From: DASRCB01 sp035653295
Lineage (GTDB): Bacteria; Acidobacteriota; Terriglobia; Bryobacterales; Bryobacteraceae
Reading direction: 5' to 3'
Assembly: GCA_035653295.1 (NCBI GenBank)
Contig: DASRCB010000372.1
Location: 1-17,373, forward strand
DNA length: 17,373 nt
Both the position numbers and the translations under genes were made by a program. Shown one piece after another: positions 6,608 through 13,526 of this stretch. Below the pieces are notes generated by a model. The model was not told the origin of the DNA. It saw only the letters and a program-made list of their open reading frames with translations, and searched no databases. How positions within the stretch are numbered: the stretch's first letter is position 1; each line of letters opens with the position of its first letter.

Positions 6608-8032
6608 TCAGCCCTCGACGCTGCCTTCAATCTCGGCGGCGATCCGGTCTTTTGTTTCCTGCCTGCTGTCGCACAGATACTTCAGCGCCAGCTTCTTGTA
6701 CACCTGCTTGCGCAGCGTCGCCGATTCCATCCCCAGACCCAGCAGCGCCTTCGCGTCCGCCAGTTCCGTGCTGAAATCCCCAATGTCGAACTCGTCCATT
6801 CCTGTTACTTCCACCGTCAGCCCGTCCTCCCGGGCTTCGTTCACGGCGCGCAGCACGCGCTTCATCGCCTCCTTTACCGCGTCGCCGTACGCCCGCAGCA
6901 CCTCCTCCGTGATCGCGAAATCCCGCTGTTTGCTCAGCCCCGACTGCGAGCCCGGACCGCCCAGCGATCCCCCCGCCTGCGATACGTAGCAAACGCGGTA
7001 TATCTCCTCCTGCAGCCGCTGCAGGTTATCCGCGGCTATCTGGTAGACCTTCCCCTCCGGCTCCGTCCATCCGAAACGGTCCTGCGGACCAAGTTGGATG
7101 TAGTAGGATTCCCCCACCATCTGGTTCCACTCGCGCTCCGAGTAAACCACCGGCATTGCGAACAGTCCCATGGTCAGCGCCCACGACAGCGCATTGGATT
7201 TGTTCAGATGTTCCAGCTGCAGTAGCCCGCACCGGTTCATCAGCCACAACCCCTCCCGAGCATCCACGTCGATAACCGGCACGCGCCGCAGCTTCGCCAG
7301 TCCGTGCCGTCCCGCGTCAACCAGTTCCACCGCGCCGGTTGTCGTCTCCGTCCACGGAAGCATGCCGCCCAGCTGCGCCGCCTCTGCGTGCCGGTAAATC
7401 CGGAAGCACTCCTTGTCGAAGTACGCCCATTTCGTCTCCCGGATCCATTCCGCGTCTTCGACCCGCGCTTTTCGCAGCGCCGTTGTCCGCAGCACGACCC
7501 ACTCATAACCGCCGTGCTCGTCGTAGCTCCAGTTCGTCAATTCCTCGGGAGTGAACGCCGACAGATAGGCTCGCGAGACCCCTTCCGCATCCTCCTGCGC
7601 CCGCGACTCCACCCCGCCGGCGTGTCGCGGAAAATCAAGCAGCACGTGGCTCTTCCCATACACCAGCACCTCGGTAAACCGCTTCCGGAAAAACTCGGTG
7701 AGGCTCGTCCCTCGGACATCGCAGTCTCCAATGAACTGCGCCAGAAATCGCCGCGCGTTGTCGTTAGCGCCGTCGAACAGGATCACCGGCTCACGCCGGA
7801 ACAGCGTCGCCGTGTACCAGTCCACAATCGAACCGGCGTAGTTCTCATAAAAGAAATGTCCCAGCCTCTCCCCGTAAACTTCTCCGGGCTCCTTCTGCCT
7901 CCGGATCAGATACCGGTCGGCATTCGCCCGCAGTTGTTCTCCACCCGAATAAAGATCCCGGTAAGTTCTCCACGTTTGAGCCCGGCTCCGGTACTCCGGA
8001 TGCTCTCGAATGATCTCCGTCGCGTTGTCCAT
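6608..8032 (-). CDS. Phage portal protein
   Basis: A 474-residue protein, with ATG at 8032 preferred over a GTG at 8038 because AAAGG then sits 7 bases upstream. The sequence has the portal layout: N-terminal helix with YRSRAQTWRTYRDLYSGGEQ, then GHFFYENYAGSIVDWYTATL with LFRREPV after it (start of the clip/stem region), a central beta wing with LVYGKSHVLLDFPR, the segment SNALSWALTMGLFAMPVVYS, and a C-terminal LQRLQEEIYRVCYVSQ followed by glycine-rich and helical crown parts. This fits DUF4055/SPP1-type portals. A dodecameric ring of it forms the DNA entry vertex and docks with large terminase. It follows the terminase gene after 97 bases and precedes the scaffold-like gene by 28 bases. Confidence 0.82.
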   Translation of the reverse strand: MDNATEIIREHPEYRSRAQTWRTYRDLYSGGEQLRANADRYLIRRQKEPGEVYGERLGHFFYENYAGSIVDWYTATLFRREPVILFDGANDNARRFLAQFIGDCDVRGTSLTEFFRKRFTEVLVYGKSHVLLDFPRHAGGVESRAQEDAEGVSRAYLSAFTPEELTNWSYDEHGGYEWVVLRTTALRKARVEDAEWIRETKWAYFDKECFRIYRHAEAAQLGGMLPWTETTTGAVELVDAGRHGLAKLRRVPVIDVDAREGLWLMNRCGLLQLEHLNKSNALSWALTMGLFAMPVVYSEREWNQMVGESYYIQLGPQDRFGWTEPEGKVYQIAADNLQRLQEEIYRVCYVSQAGGSLGGPGSQSGLSKQRDFAITEEVLRAYGDAVKEAMKRVLRAVNEAREDGLTVEVTGMDEFDIGDFSTELADAKALLGLGMESATLRKQVYKKLALKYLCDSRQETKDRIAAEIEGSVEG

Positions 8033-8129
8033 TGACACACCTTTCCCCGCCCCTGTAAAACTGCAAGTGTTTTCGTGATGGGACAGGCCGCCTAGCCTGC
8101 CCTCCTGCGCCAGCCCCGATTCCGCGGCG

Positions 8130-9431
8130 CTACATAAGCCCGCGCGACTGTGGCCCGAACGGCGCCCTTACCCTGAATTCCTGCCACACCAGATACCCGA
8201 GCGCGTCCGATAAGTGCGTCCGTTGCGAGTCCCGCTCCTTATCCACCACGCTGCTGTCCGGCTTGTAAGTTACCTGCTCGAAATCCTTGATCAGTTCTTT
8301 GCACTTCGCATCCACGTACAGCGCCGTTTCCCCATCCGCCGATCGCAGCAGAGAGTTCATCATCTGCACCCGATCCTTGACCGGCGGGTTGCTCGCGCCC
8401 TTCGCCAGGCCCCACCTCCGATACCCCGCTTCCCGGAAAAAACGGCGCAGCACGTCATAATCCGAGTTCCCGCAGGTCTGCATTCTCTCCCCGGAAGCGT
8501 CTCCGTAAATCTTCACGCCTGCCTCCCACATTGGGTAGCGGTTATGAAACTCCTCGCATGCCTGCTCCGTGCTCGCCCGGTGCAGAACAATCTCGTCCAG
8601 CACCTTCACCTCATCCGCGCTTCTCTGCGCGATAACCGAGCTCATGGGGTCCACGTTGAAATCCAGCGCCCACATCAGCGGCAGCACCGGATCCGCCTCG
8701 GCCTTCGTTACGTTGATCTTTCGGTCGAAGGCGTGGTACACCTGCCCGGCGCTGACATTCAGATAAGCGCCCAGCACTTCCTGCTGAAAGAACCGCTCGT
8801 CGTAGCTGCTCTTCAGCCGCTCGTAGTAATCCGGAATCTGATCGAGTAAGAACCGGTTCTCGTAAGCCGGCGCCAGAATCGCTTCGTAACCTTCCACCGG
8901 CTCCTGTATGAAGCGCTTGTATACCCAGTCGAAGCCTTTCGGCGTCCACACCGCGCATCCACACAGCTTTTTCGCCTTGGGATCTCGCAATCGCCCTTCG
9001 AGCCTGAGCCACGCCTCTTCCGCCGTGTAAGTCAGCTCGTCAACGGCGAACCACGCCAGGTTCGTGCCGCGCAGCCGCTCGAATTCATCCAGCGATCGGA
9101 CCAGGATCTTCGATCGCACCTCATTCAGCGTCAGCAGATTCTCCGCTTTATTGAAGTCATACGGTATCCTGTTCGCGTTCAGAATCTCGAACAGCGTGCT
9201 CAGTGTTGCGTCTCGCAACATCGGATACGTCGGGGCTCCGATCAGGCCCGGCCTCCCGGGATTCAAATACGCCAGCCGAATCGCCTCCTGACAAAGAGCC
9301 TGGCTCTTTCCCGACCCGATTGGCCCGGAAAACCCTTTGAAGCGCGCCTTCGAGTTATGGAACTTCTCCTGGGATGGCAGCGGCGCGTAACCTATGGTTC
9401 GGGTTCGGATGCCTTCTTCGGTTCGCACCAT
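8130..9431 (-). CDS. terL: Terminase large subunit (packaging ATPase/nuclease)
   Basis: A 433-residue protein with all key terminase features. Walker A is GPIGSGKS at residues 36-43, and Walker B is WFAVDE at 127-132 with the catalytic Glu132. The C-terminal RNase H-like nuclease carries acidic residues in ALDFNVDP (D257), YGDASG (D311) and HLSDALGY (D409). It pumps DNA into the prohead through the portal and cuts concatemers. Length is typical. ATG at 9431 lies inside the 3' end of the small upstream gene (40-base overlap), so the two are probably coupled. All catalytic residues that can be checked by eye are present, which argues against the packaging motor being a dead remnant. Confidence 0.93.
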   Translation of the reverse strand: MVRTEEGIRTRTIGYAPLPSQEKFHNSKARFKGFSGPIGSGKSQALCQEAIRLAYLNPGRPGLIGAPTYPMLRDATLSTLFEILNANRIPYDFNKAENLLTLNEVRSKILVRSLDEFERLRGTNLAWFAVDELTYTAEEAWLRLEGRLRDPKAKKLCGCAVWTPKGFDWVYKRFIQEPVEGYEAILAPAYENRFLLDQIPDYYERLKSSYDERFFQQEVLGAYLNVSAGQVYHAFDRKINVTKAEADPVLPLMWALDFNVDPMSSVIAQRSADEVKVLDEIVLHRASTEQACEEFHNRYPMWEAGVKIYGDASGERMQTCGNSDYDVLRRFFREAGYRRWGLAKGASNPPVKDRVQMMNSLLRSADGETALYVDAKCKELIKDFEQVTYKPDSSVVDKERDSQRTHLSDALGYLVWQEFRVRAPFGPQSRGLM

Positions 9432-9667
9432 GTCACTCTGATCTCCGTCAGCGGTTCTTCGTCCGCCAGTTCGCGTTCCAGTTGCACAAGCCGGATGAAC
9501 TCCGACAAGGTGGGCTTGAAGTCTTTCGCGTCAAGCTTCTCCCTGATCGCTTCCACCACGGCCGAAATCATCTTCCGTCCAAACTGCACGTTATCCTTCG
9601 CCTTCGCCGGCGTTCTCTCGCTCCTCCCCGCCCCATTCCTTTTCTCTTCTGCTTTGTGCCTGCTCAT
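9392..9667 (-). CDS. Candidate terminase small subunit / first gene of the packaging operon
   Basis: A 91-residue protein, ATG at 9667, preceded by AAAGGGAG at short spacing. The N-terminus is very basic (SRHKAEEKRNGAGRSERTPA). The body is helical (MISAVVEAIREKLDA, LSEFIRLVQLERELADEE) and the C-terminus acidic. It overlaps the large terminase start by 40 bases and is the first gene of the operon, which is where small terminases sit. No clear helix-turn-helix is visible, so the DNA-recognition role is a positional guess. The 171 bases upstream (9668-9838) are the most AT-rich part of the area (around 9719-9760) and probably contain the operon promoter, though no convincing -10/-35 pair could be fixed. 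Confidence 0.55.
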   Translation of the reverse strand: MSRHKAEEKRNGAGRSERTPAKAKDNVQFGRKMISAVVEAIREKLDAKDFKPTLSEFIRLVQLERELADEEPLTEIRVTWCEPKKASEPEP

Positions 9668-9838
9668 AACTCCCTTTACGCCCCCACATTACTCCCGAGG
9701 CCGTTCGGCTCTGCCCGAAAATTCTGATGAAGTAATAGAAAACAGGCAAGATATAGTTCCTGCAAGCCCTGTGACCGGCTCTGGCCACAGCCCCACATTT
9801 ACACCTGTTAATGAATTGGTTGATTTCCGGAAGCTACT

Positions 9839-9889
9839 CGCTCGATGGGGGGCAGGGCCTCGCCCTGCGGCGGGCTCTCAGCCCGCCTC
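9839..9889. repeat. 51-bp two-hairpin intergenic repeat, copy 1
   Basis: Identical over 51 bases to 13413-13463, same orientation. It contains two adjacent perfect hairpins, GCAGGGC-CTC-GCCCTGC and GGCGGGC-TCTCA-GCCCGCC. The right hairpin overlaps the 3' end of the glycosidase gene; that gene's TGA falls in the 5-base loop. It resembles REP/PU-like palindromic elements. No transposase is nearby. Confidence 0.85.
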
Positions 9890-11167
9890 TACGGGCAACG
9901 GCTCCAATTGCATCGCTTCGCTCGACTTCTGAATAGCCATGCAAGCCGTGTCGAGCGGCAGAACGGAGCGCCAGTCGTGCACCAGCCTCTTGTACTCCTC
10001 GCCCACCGGCCGAATCTTCCGATTCAGATCGTACAAGCCCAACGGGTTAACATTGCCGTTGTTCTCCCGCAGCGCGGTGTCCCAGTCAATCTGATCGGTA
10101 AGGCTGTACCACGTGAAGCCCAGAATGGGCACGCCATTGTGCTTCAGCAGCGCCATGTTCGCCCATTCCTTCCATAACCACCCCGGCGCGCGGTCCACTT
10201 CAGCCAGATTCGTCTCCGTATGCATCACCGGCAGATGATAGCGGTCGTAATATTGCTTCGTGATGATGTAATACCCGAACACCTCTCCGGTCTCGATCAG
10301 TGGGCCCTCGGGCGGCACAAGGTGCTCGTTCGTGAAGTAATAATCGTTGCCCATGATGCAGTGCTGGCGCACCGCTCGCCCGTGATCGAGAAACCAGTGA
10401 TACTCGTCACGAGTCATGCCGTTATCCATCAGGAACTCGAACATCGCGGAACTTACCTCATGCCCGTAACACAGGTCCAGGGACAGGAAGCGCCGCATAT
10501 TGAGCGTGTGCGCCCGCGCCAGTGCCTCCGGCGAGCGCAGATGATAGAACGATGTCGCTTCGCTCTGCACGAACATGGCGTGCGGGCAGGATTCCAGAAT
10601 CGCTTCCTCCGCCAGAATCGTGGCCCGGCACTGATGCTTCAGCGATGTCACGAACGCGCGCTCCGATTTCAGCCGCTCGTTCCACCACCCCAGTTCCGCC
10701 GAGAACGTCGCGTTCACGAAAATTTCGTTTACCGGCGTGTAGAATCGAACCCACGGGAACCGCCGGGTGAAAGCACGGGCATACCCGGCGAAAAGCTCCG
10801 GCCAGTCCGGATTCTGAAAATCTCCGATCCAGTCCGGAAGGCCGAAGTGGCAGAGATCGCAAATGGGAATAATCCCCAGCCGGCGCAGCTCCGCGAACGT
10901 CTCGTCGCAAAACGCCCAGTCGTACTTGTCGGCAGCCAGGTGGCAGCGGTAGTAATCGGGACCATACCGAAGATACTCGAGCTCCTGGTCATAGCGGACC
11001 AGATGAAAGTCCTCGCGCCAGCGATCGTAGAATCCGCAGCTGGCCATCTCGTCGACACGCGTGTCCCGCCCGTCGAGACCGGTGATCACAGGGTAACTGC
11101 ACTCGATCCCCGTGGCGAACATGAAACGATTCGGGGTAGTCTGATCCATGAGGCTGCGCTCGTCCAT
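9878..11167 (-). CDS. GH1-family-like beta-glycosidase
   Basis: A 429-residue TIM-barrel glycosidase if started at ATG 11167, where GGAGG lies 13 bases upstream; ATGs at 11191 and 11149 are alternatives. Retaining GH1 catalytic residues can be seen: the acid/base Glu148 in FYTPVNEI (the TxNE motif at the end of strand 4) and the nucleophile candidate Glu318 in VMHTETN. Other GH1-like parts are ICDLCHFGLPDWIGDF and a C-terminal GFTWYSLTDQIDWD segment. No signal peptide is present, so it should act in the cytoplasm on beta-glucosides or related oligosaccharides. It diverges from typical beta-glucosidases (TFNEP is replaced by TPVNEI), so substrate is uncertain. The last four codons and the stop lie inside the 51-bp repeat, so the C-terminus may have been reset by repeat insertion. 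Confidence 0.82.
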   Translation of the reverse strand: MDERSLMDQTTPNRFMFATGIECSYPVITGLDGRDTRVDEMASCGFYDRWREDFHLVRYDQELEYLRYGPDYYRCHLAADKYDWAFCDETFAELRRLGIIPICDLCHFGLPDWIGDFQNPDWPELFAGYARAFTRRFPWVRFYTPVNEIFVNATFSAELGWWNERLKSERAFVTSLKHQCRATILAEEAILESCPHAMFVQSEATSFYHLRSPEALARAHTLNMRRFLSLDLCYGHEVSSAMFEFLMDNGMTRDEYHWFLDHGRAVRQHCIMGNDYYFTNEHLVPPEGPLIETGEVFGYYIITKQYYDRYHLPVMHTETNLAEVDRAPGWLWKEWANMALLKHNGVPILGFTWYSLTDQIDWDTALRENNGNVNPLGLYDLNRKIRPVGEEYKRLVHDWRSVLPLDTACMAIQKSSEAMQLEPLPVEAG

Positions 11168-11211
11168 TAGACGGCGCTGGCCTCCACCCATTACGCAGCA
11201 GGCCGTTTGTA

Positions 11212-11250
11212 GTGCGAGCCCTTGGCTTGCACGGATGGGGGGCAGGGCCT
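11212..11250. repeat. Degenerate copy of the intergenic hairpin repeat
   Basis: At 11212-11232 the arms GTGCGAGCC and GGCTTGCAC form a hairpin that matches the one at 13363-13383 with few changes. Directly after it, 11234-11250 repeats 17 bases of the 51-bp element (GATGGGGGGCAGGGCCT), then diverges. It lies upstream of the glycosidase gene. The same two modules are separated by other sequence at 13363-13463, so the modules can be combined differently. Confidence 0.7.
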
Positions 11251-11327
11251 CCCGCCCGCTGCTATATCGCCTTGCCGTCCGCTTTCGGTTTCTCAGGCCG
11301 GGACCCGGCCTCGCAGTCGCGGCTCAT

Positions 11328-11417
11328 TCACGTGCCCACGCCAAAGCGCGGCAGCACCCACTTCATCAGCGCCAGCCAGGCGCCGAACAGCAGCAAAATT
11401 TGTAACCACGCCGGCAT
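11328..11417 (-). CDS. 29-residue single-span membrane peptide
   Basis: ATG at 11417-11415, TGA at 11330-11328, 29 codons. The ribosome binding site GGGAAGG sits 5 bases upstream. The peptide starts MPAWLQILLLFGAWLALMKW and ends with a short basic PRFGVGT tail. It has one uninterrupted hydrophobic helix of about 17 residues with two Trp at the boundaries, an ideal single transmembrane span. No family is recognised. It lies alone between the glycosidase and the 51-residue ORF. A hairpin (GGCCGGGACCCGGCC, 11297-11311) follows and could end the transcript. The good ribosome binding site and the clean membrane-helix pattern support a real gene, but such a short ORF can arise by chance. Confidence 0.55.
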   Translation of the reverse strand: MPAWLQILLLFGAWLALMKWVLPRFGVGT

Positions 11418-11478
11418 GCAGGCCTTCCCTGCCCTGATTCTATCGCTTCCAGGCGACCCCCCGGGTTAGCATGGAGGC

Positions 11479-11634
11479 ATGCTGGACCTCGACGTCGACG
11501 ACATCCAGGAAGTCACGTACCAGCCAAACTCCGTCCGGGTGGTTCTCAAAAACGGAGAAGTCCGCGTGTATGAGGGCGCCAATCTTCAGGAAGCGCTCTC
11601 CATCCTCAATCACTGGACGCCGCCTACGGCGTAG
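11479..11634 (+). CDS. 51-residue hypothetical protein
   Basis: ATG at 11479, TAG at 11632-11634. The protein reads MLDLDVDDIQEVTYQPNSVR, then VVLKNGEVRVYEG and a short helix (NLQEALSILNHW). The pattern of acidic N-terminus, two strands with a K-N-G turn and a C-terminal helix looks like a genuine small fold. GGAGG precedes the ATG but is only one base away, so translation may depend on another signal. It runs convergent to the amidohydrolase gene and overlaps its end by 11 bases. A 6-bp hairpin, ACGCCG-CCTA-CGGCGT (11617-11632), spans both stop codons and might act as a weak bidirectional end signal. Function unknown. Confidence 0.45.
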   Translation: MLDLDVDDIQEVTYQPNSVRVVLKNGEVRVYEGANLQEALSILNHWTPPTA

Positions 11635-13045
11635 CGCGCCGCCGCCGCACGCCGGTCCCCGGAAAGACTCCATCCACCACGCGCCCGCCCTTCACCACCC
11701 ACACCCCGCCGACCATCACGTACGGAATGCCCTCCGAGTATTGCGCTGGATCCTCGAACGTCGCCCGGTCCGTCACCCGCGCCGGATCGAACACCGTAAT
11801 GTCGGCATCCGCGTCCACCCGCAGCCGGCCTTTGTTCGGCATGCCCAGCCGCTCTGCCGGCATCAGGCTCATCTTGCGCAGCGCCTGCATGAGAGTCAGC
11901 ACGTGCTCCTCGCGGACATACTTCGCCAGCACGCGCGCGTACGTCCCCGCAGCCCGCGGATGCCCCTTCCCATGGTCCAGAATGCCGTCGCTGGCGATCA
12001 TCACCTCCGGGTCGGCCATCGCCGTCCGCACCACCTCTTCCGGTATCGCGTGGATCGCCACCATGCCGCCCTGCTTCCGGTACCGCGCGAACGATTCCTC
12101 CGTCAGCCGCTCACCCGTAGCCGCCCACTGCAGATCGTGATACGTGATCCCTCCGTTGCGCTGTTGCCAGCCTTCGGAAAAAATGGCCGACGCGATATCC
12201 GTCATCCCGGCGGTGTACGGATACGCTTCGGTGGTGAAATCCAGTCCGTGCCGATGCGCGCCTTCGATCATCGCCAGCGCCAGCGGCGTCTGGCGCAGCT
12301 CGGTGCTGGTGATGTGCACCACGTGCAGCGATGCGCCCGCGCCTGCCGCATCCGCCATCGCTTCCTGCAGCGCGTCGATGCCTCCGGGTTCCACCGGACC
12401 AGCGCTGCGCAGATGTACGAATGCCGGCACGTGAAAACCCGCTGCTACCTCGAACACGCGAAAGATCTCCTCACGTGTTGCGGCAGGCACGTACGCAATA
12501 CCCAGCCCGATGCCCAGCGCGCCTTCGTCCAGCCCGCGCCGCAGCAGCGCAAGGATCTCCTCCAGTTGCTCCTTTGAGGCCACCGTATCGATCGCGCGAT
12601 CGTGCGGGAGAAACGATCCGGTGTCGTGCATCACCGCCATCCGCGCCGGAATATGGCCCACCGTCGCGCCGAAGTTGATCAGGGCTTTGCCCTCGCGCTC
12701 GCGGTACCACGGATCCACCGGTGAAACGCCGACCTCCAGCTCCAGCGCCGTAGTCACCCCGTCCCGCGCTTTGAATGCGTAGTTCTCCGGCGTTTGCCCG
12801 TGCTGGTGCAGATCGATAAAGCCGGCCGTGACCACCAGCCCGCGGGCGTCGATAATGCTTCGTCCTTTCAGCCTCTTTTCGGAAACCGCCGCGATGCGGC
12901 TGCCCTGAATGCCTACATCACGGATCGCATCCAGTCCCGTAGCCGGGTCCATCACACGCCCGCGCGCGATCACGATGTCATATTCCTGGGCCGTCGCGAG
13001 TCCCACGCACGCCAGAACGAGAGCGATCCACCGACTCAGTCGCAT
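11624..13045 (-). CDS. Secreted D-aminoacylase-like amidohydrolase
   Basis: A 473-residue protein with an N-terminal signal peptide (RLSRW, hydrophobic IALVLACVGL, predicted cleavage after ATA at residue 19), so it should act in the periplasm. The amidohydrolase metal site is visible: H80/H82 in GFIDLHQHG, H211 in FVHLRS, H244 in LHVVHITST and D353 in IASDGILDHGKGHPR. This D-G-x-x-x-x-H-G-K-G-HPR segment and the C-terminal GxxADITVFDP unit are typical of N-acyl-D-amino-acid deacylases. Where classical D-aminoacylase has a metal-bridging Cys, this protein has ALELEVG, so Glu102 or Glu104 may replace it. Likely role: hydrolysis of N-acyl-D-amino acids or related dipeptides, for example from cell-wall material. 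Length is normal. No strong ribosome binding site was found at ATG 13045. Confidence 0.84.
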   Translation of the reverse strand: MRLSRWIALVLACVGLATAQEYDIVIARGRVMDPATGLDAIRDVGIQGSRIAAVSEKRLKGRSIIDARGLVVTAGFIDLHQHGQTPENYAFKARDGVTTALELEVGVSPVDPWYREREGKALINFGATVGHIPARMAVMHDTGSFLPHDRAIDTVASKEQLEEILALLRRGLDEGALGIGLGIAYVPAATREEIFRVFEVAAGFHVPAFVHLRSAGPVEPGGIDALQEAMADAAGAGASLHVVHITSTELRQTPLALAMIEGAHRHGLDFTTEAYPYTAGMTDIASAIFSEGWQQRNGGITYHDLQWAATGERLTEESFARYRKQGGMVAIHAIPEEVVRTAMADPEVMIASDGILDHGKGHPRAAGTYARVLAKYVREEHVLTLMQALRKMSLMPAERLGMPNKGRLRVDADADITVFDPARVTDRATFEDPAQYSEGIPYVMVGGVWVVKGGRVVDGVFPGTGVRRRRATP

Positions 13046-13199
13046 ACCGTTCGATTATCTGCCCGCGGCCGAGAATGGCGCGGTGTCGCTGAGCCGCGCC
13101 CAGTCTCCCGAATCGCGCTGGAGGCGATGCGCAGCGTTTACGCATGCCGCAGCAAAGGCCGTCCCCGAAATGCGGGAGCGCCTCGAGCGCATCGGCGGC

Positions 13200-13288
13200 A
13201 AACTTCGACCTTTTCTGCTCTTCGACCACACGGGGCTGAAACCCGGTCAGTCCACCGCCTTCCCCGACCACCCGCACCGCGGCTTCAG
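13200..13288 (+). pseudogene. Fragment of a second pirin gene
   Basis: Bases 13215-13285 match 16288-16367 of the intact pirin gene with three substitutions and one 9-bp in-frame deletion (the codons for P-W-T are lost), i.e. 68 of 71 aligned bases. The translation reads FLLFDHTGLKPGQST, then FPDHPHRGF, including the pirin metal-binding HxH. Nothing similar to the rest of pirin is seen on either side; the right end runs straight into the hairpin repeats. It lacks a plausible start and the C-terminal 75% of the protein, so it is a non-functional remnant. It lies on the same strand as pirin, and the two copies flank the permease gene. Confidence 0.85.
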
Positions 13289-13307
13289 ACCATGTGCCCC
13301 TTGTAGA

Positions 13308-13383
13308 GCGGGCCTTTGGCCCGCCCCTGAACTTTGGACATTATTTTGAAATGCCGATTGTGGTGCAAGCCTTGGGCTTGCAC
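13308..13383. repeat. Two perfect hairpins of the intergenic repeat array
   Basis: Hairpin one is GCGGGCC-TTT-GGCCCGC (13308-13324). Hairpin two has 9-bp arms GTGCAAGCC and GGCTTGCAC around TTG (13363-13383) and recurs in degenerate form at 11212-11232. Between them is an AT-richer linker. No T tract follows either stem, so simple terminators are unlikely. They form a cluster with the 51-bp element and a fifth hairpin. Confidence 0.75.
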
Positions 13384-13412
13384 CCGGAGTTTGGACCTTC
13401 TCCTGAGCCGAG

Positions 13413-13463
13413 CGCTCGATGGGGGGCAGGGCCTCGCCCTGCGGCGGGCTCTCAGCCCGCCTC
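13413..13463. repeat. 51-bp two-hairpin intergenic repeat, copy 2
   Basis: Perfect direct repeat of 9839-9889 (offset 3574 bases). Hairpins at 13426-13442 (GCAGGGC/GCCCTGC) and 13443-13461 (GGCGGGC/GCCCGCC). The left boundary contains CGAGCGCTCG, itself a palindrome, but only part of it belongs to the shared element. Zero divergence between the copies implies recent spread or gene conversion. Confidence 0.85.
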
Positions 13464-13470
13464 CGTGCAA

Positions 13471-13489
13471 GCGTTTGGCCCGCAAACGC
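13471..13489. repeat. Hairpin at the end of the repeat array
   Basis: GCGTTTGGCCCGCAAACGC is a perfect 7-bp stem with a 5-base loop, 38 bases beyond the permease stop codon. It could protect the 3' end of the permease mRNA. It belongs to the same cluster but differs in sequence from the other stems. Confidence 0.6.
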
Positions 13490-13526
13490 CGGATCTCACC
13501 TCAGCCACCACCTCACTCACCGCCCG

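Noticed and set aside
6580..6630. N-terminal extension of the scaffold-like protein
   Set aside because: The longer frame overlaps the portal gene and lacks a ribosome binding site, while ATG 6579 has AAGGAGAG directly upstream.
8041..8129. Terminator between large terminase and portal
   Set aside because: An imperfect GGGCAGGC/GCCTGTCCC stem exists, but there is no T tract and the genes belong to one operon.
9878..11167. Glycosidase as phage cargo (moron) gene
   Set aside because: It is a cytoplasmic GH1-like enzyme separated from the phage operon by a repeat and an AT-rich gap; nothing ties it to the virion.
11471..12577. 368-codon plus-strand open frame opposite the amidohydrolase
   Set aside because: His/Arg/Pro-rich antisense shadow; the opposite strand encodes a complete amidohydrolase with signal peptide and metal site.
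13308..13383. Strong intrinsic terminators
   Set aside because: Stems are perfect but no U tract follows on either strand.
9839..13463. The 51-bp perfect direct repeats as prophage attachment sites
   Set aside because: They bracket host genes (glycosidase to amidohydrolase), not the phage module, and a third related copy lies between them; hairpin content fits a dispersed repeat.
13308..13489. CRISPR array
   Set aside because: The repeated units are palindromes of different sequence with irregular spacing, no constant repeat-spacer pattern and no cas genes.
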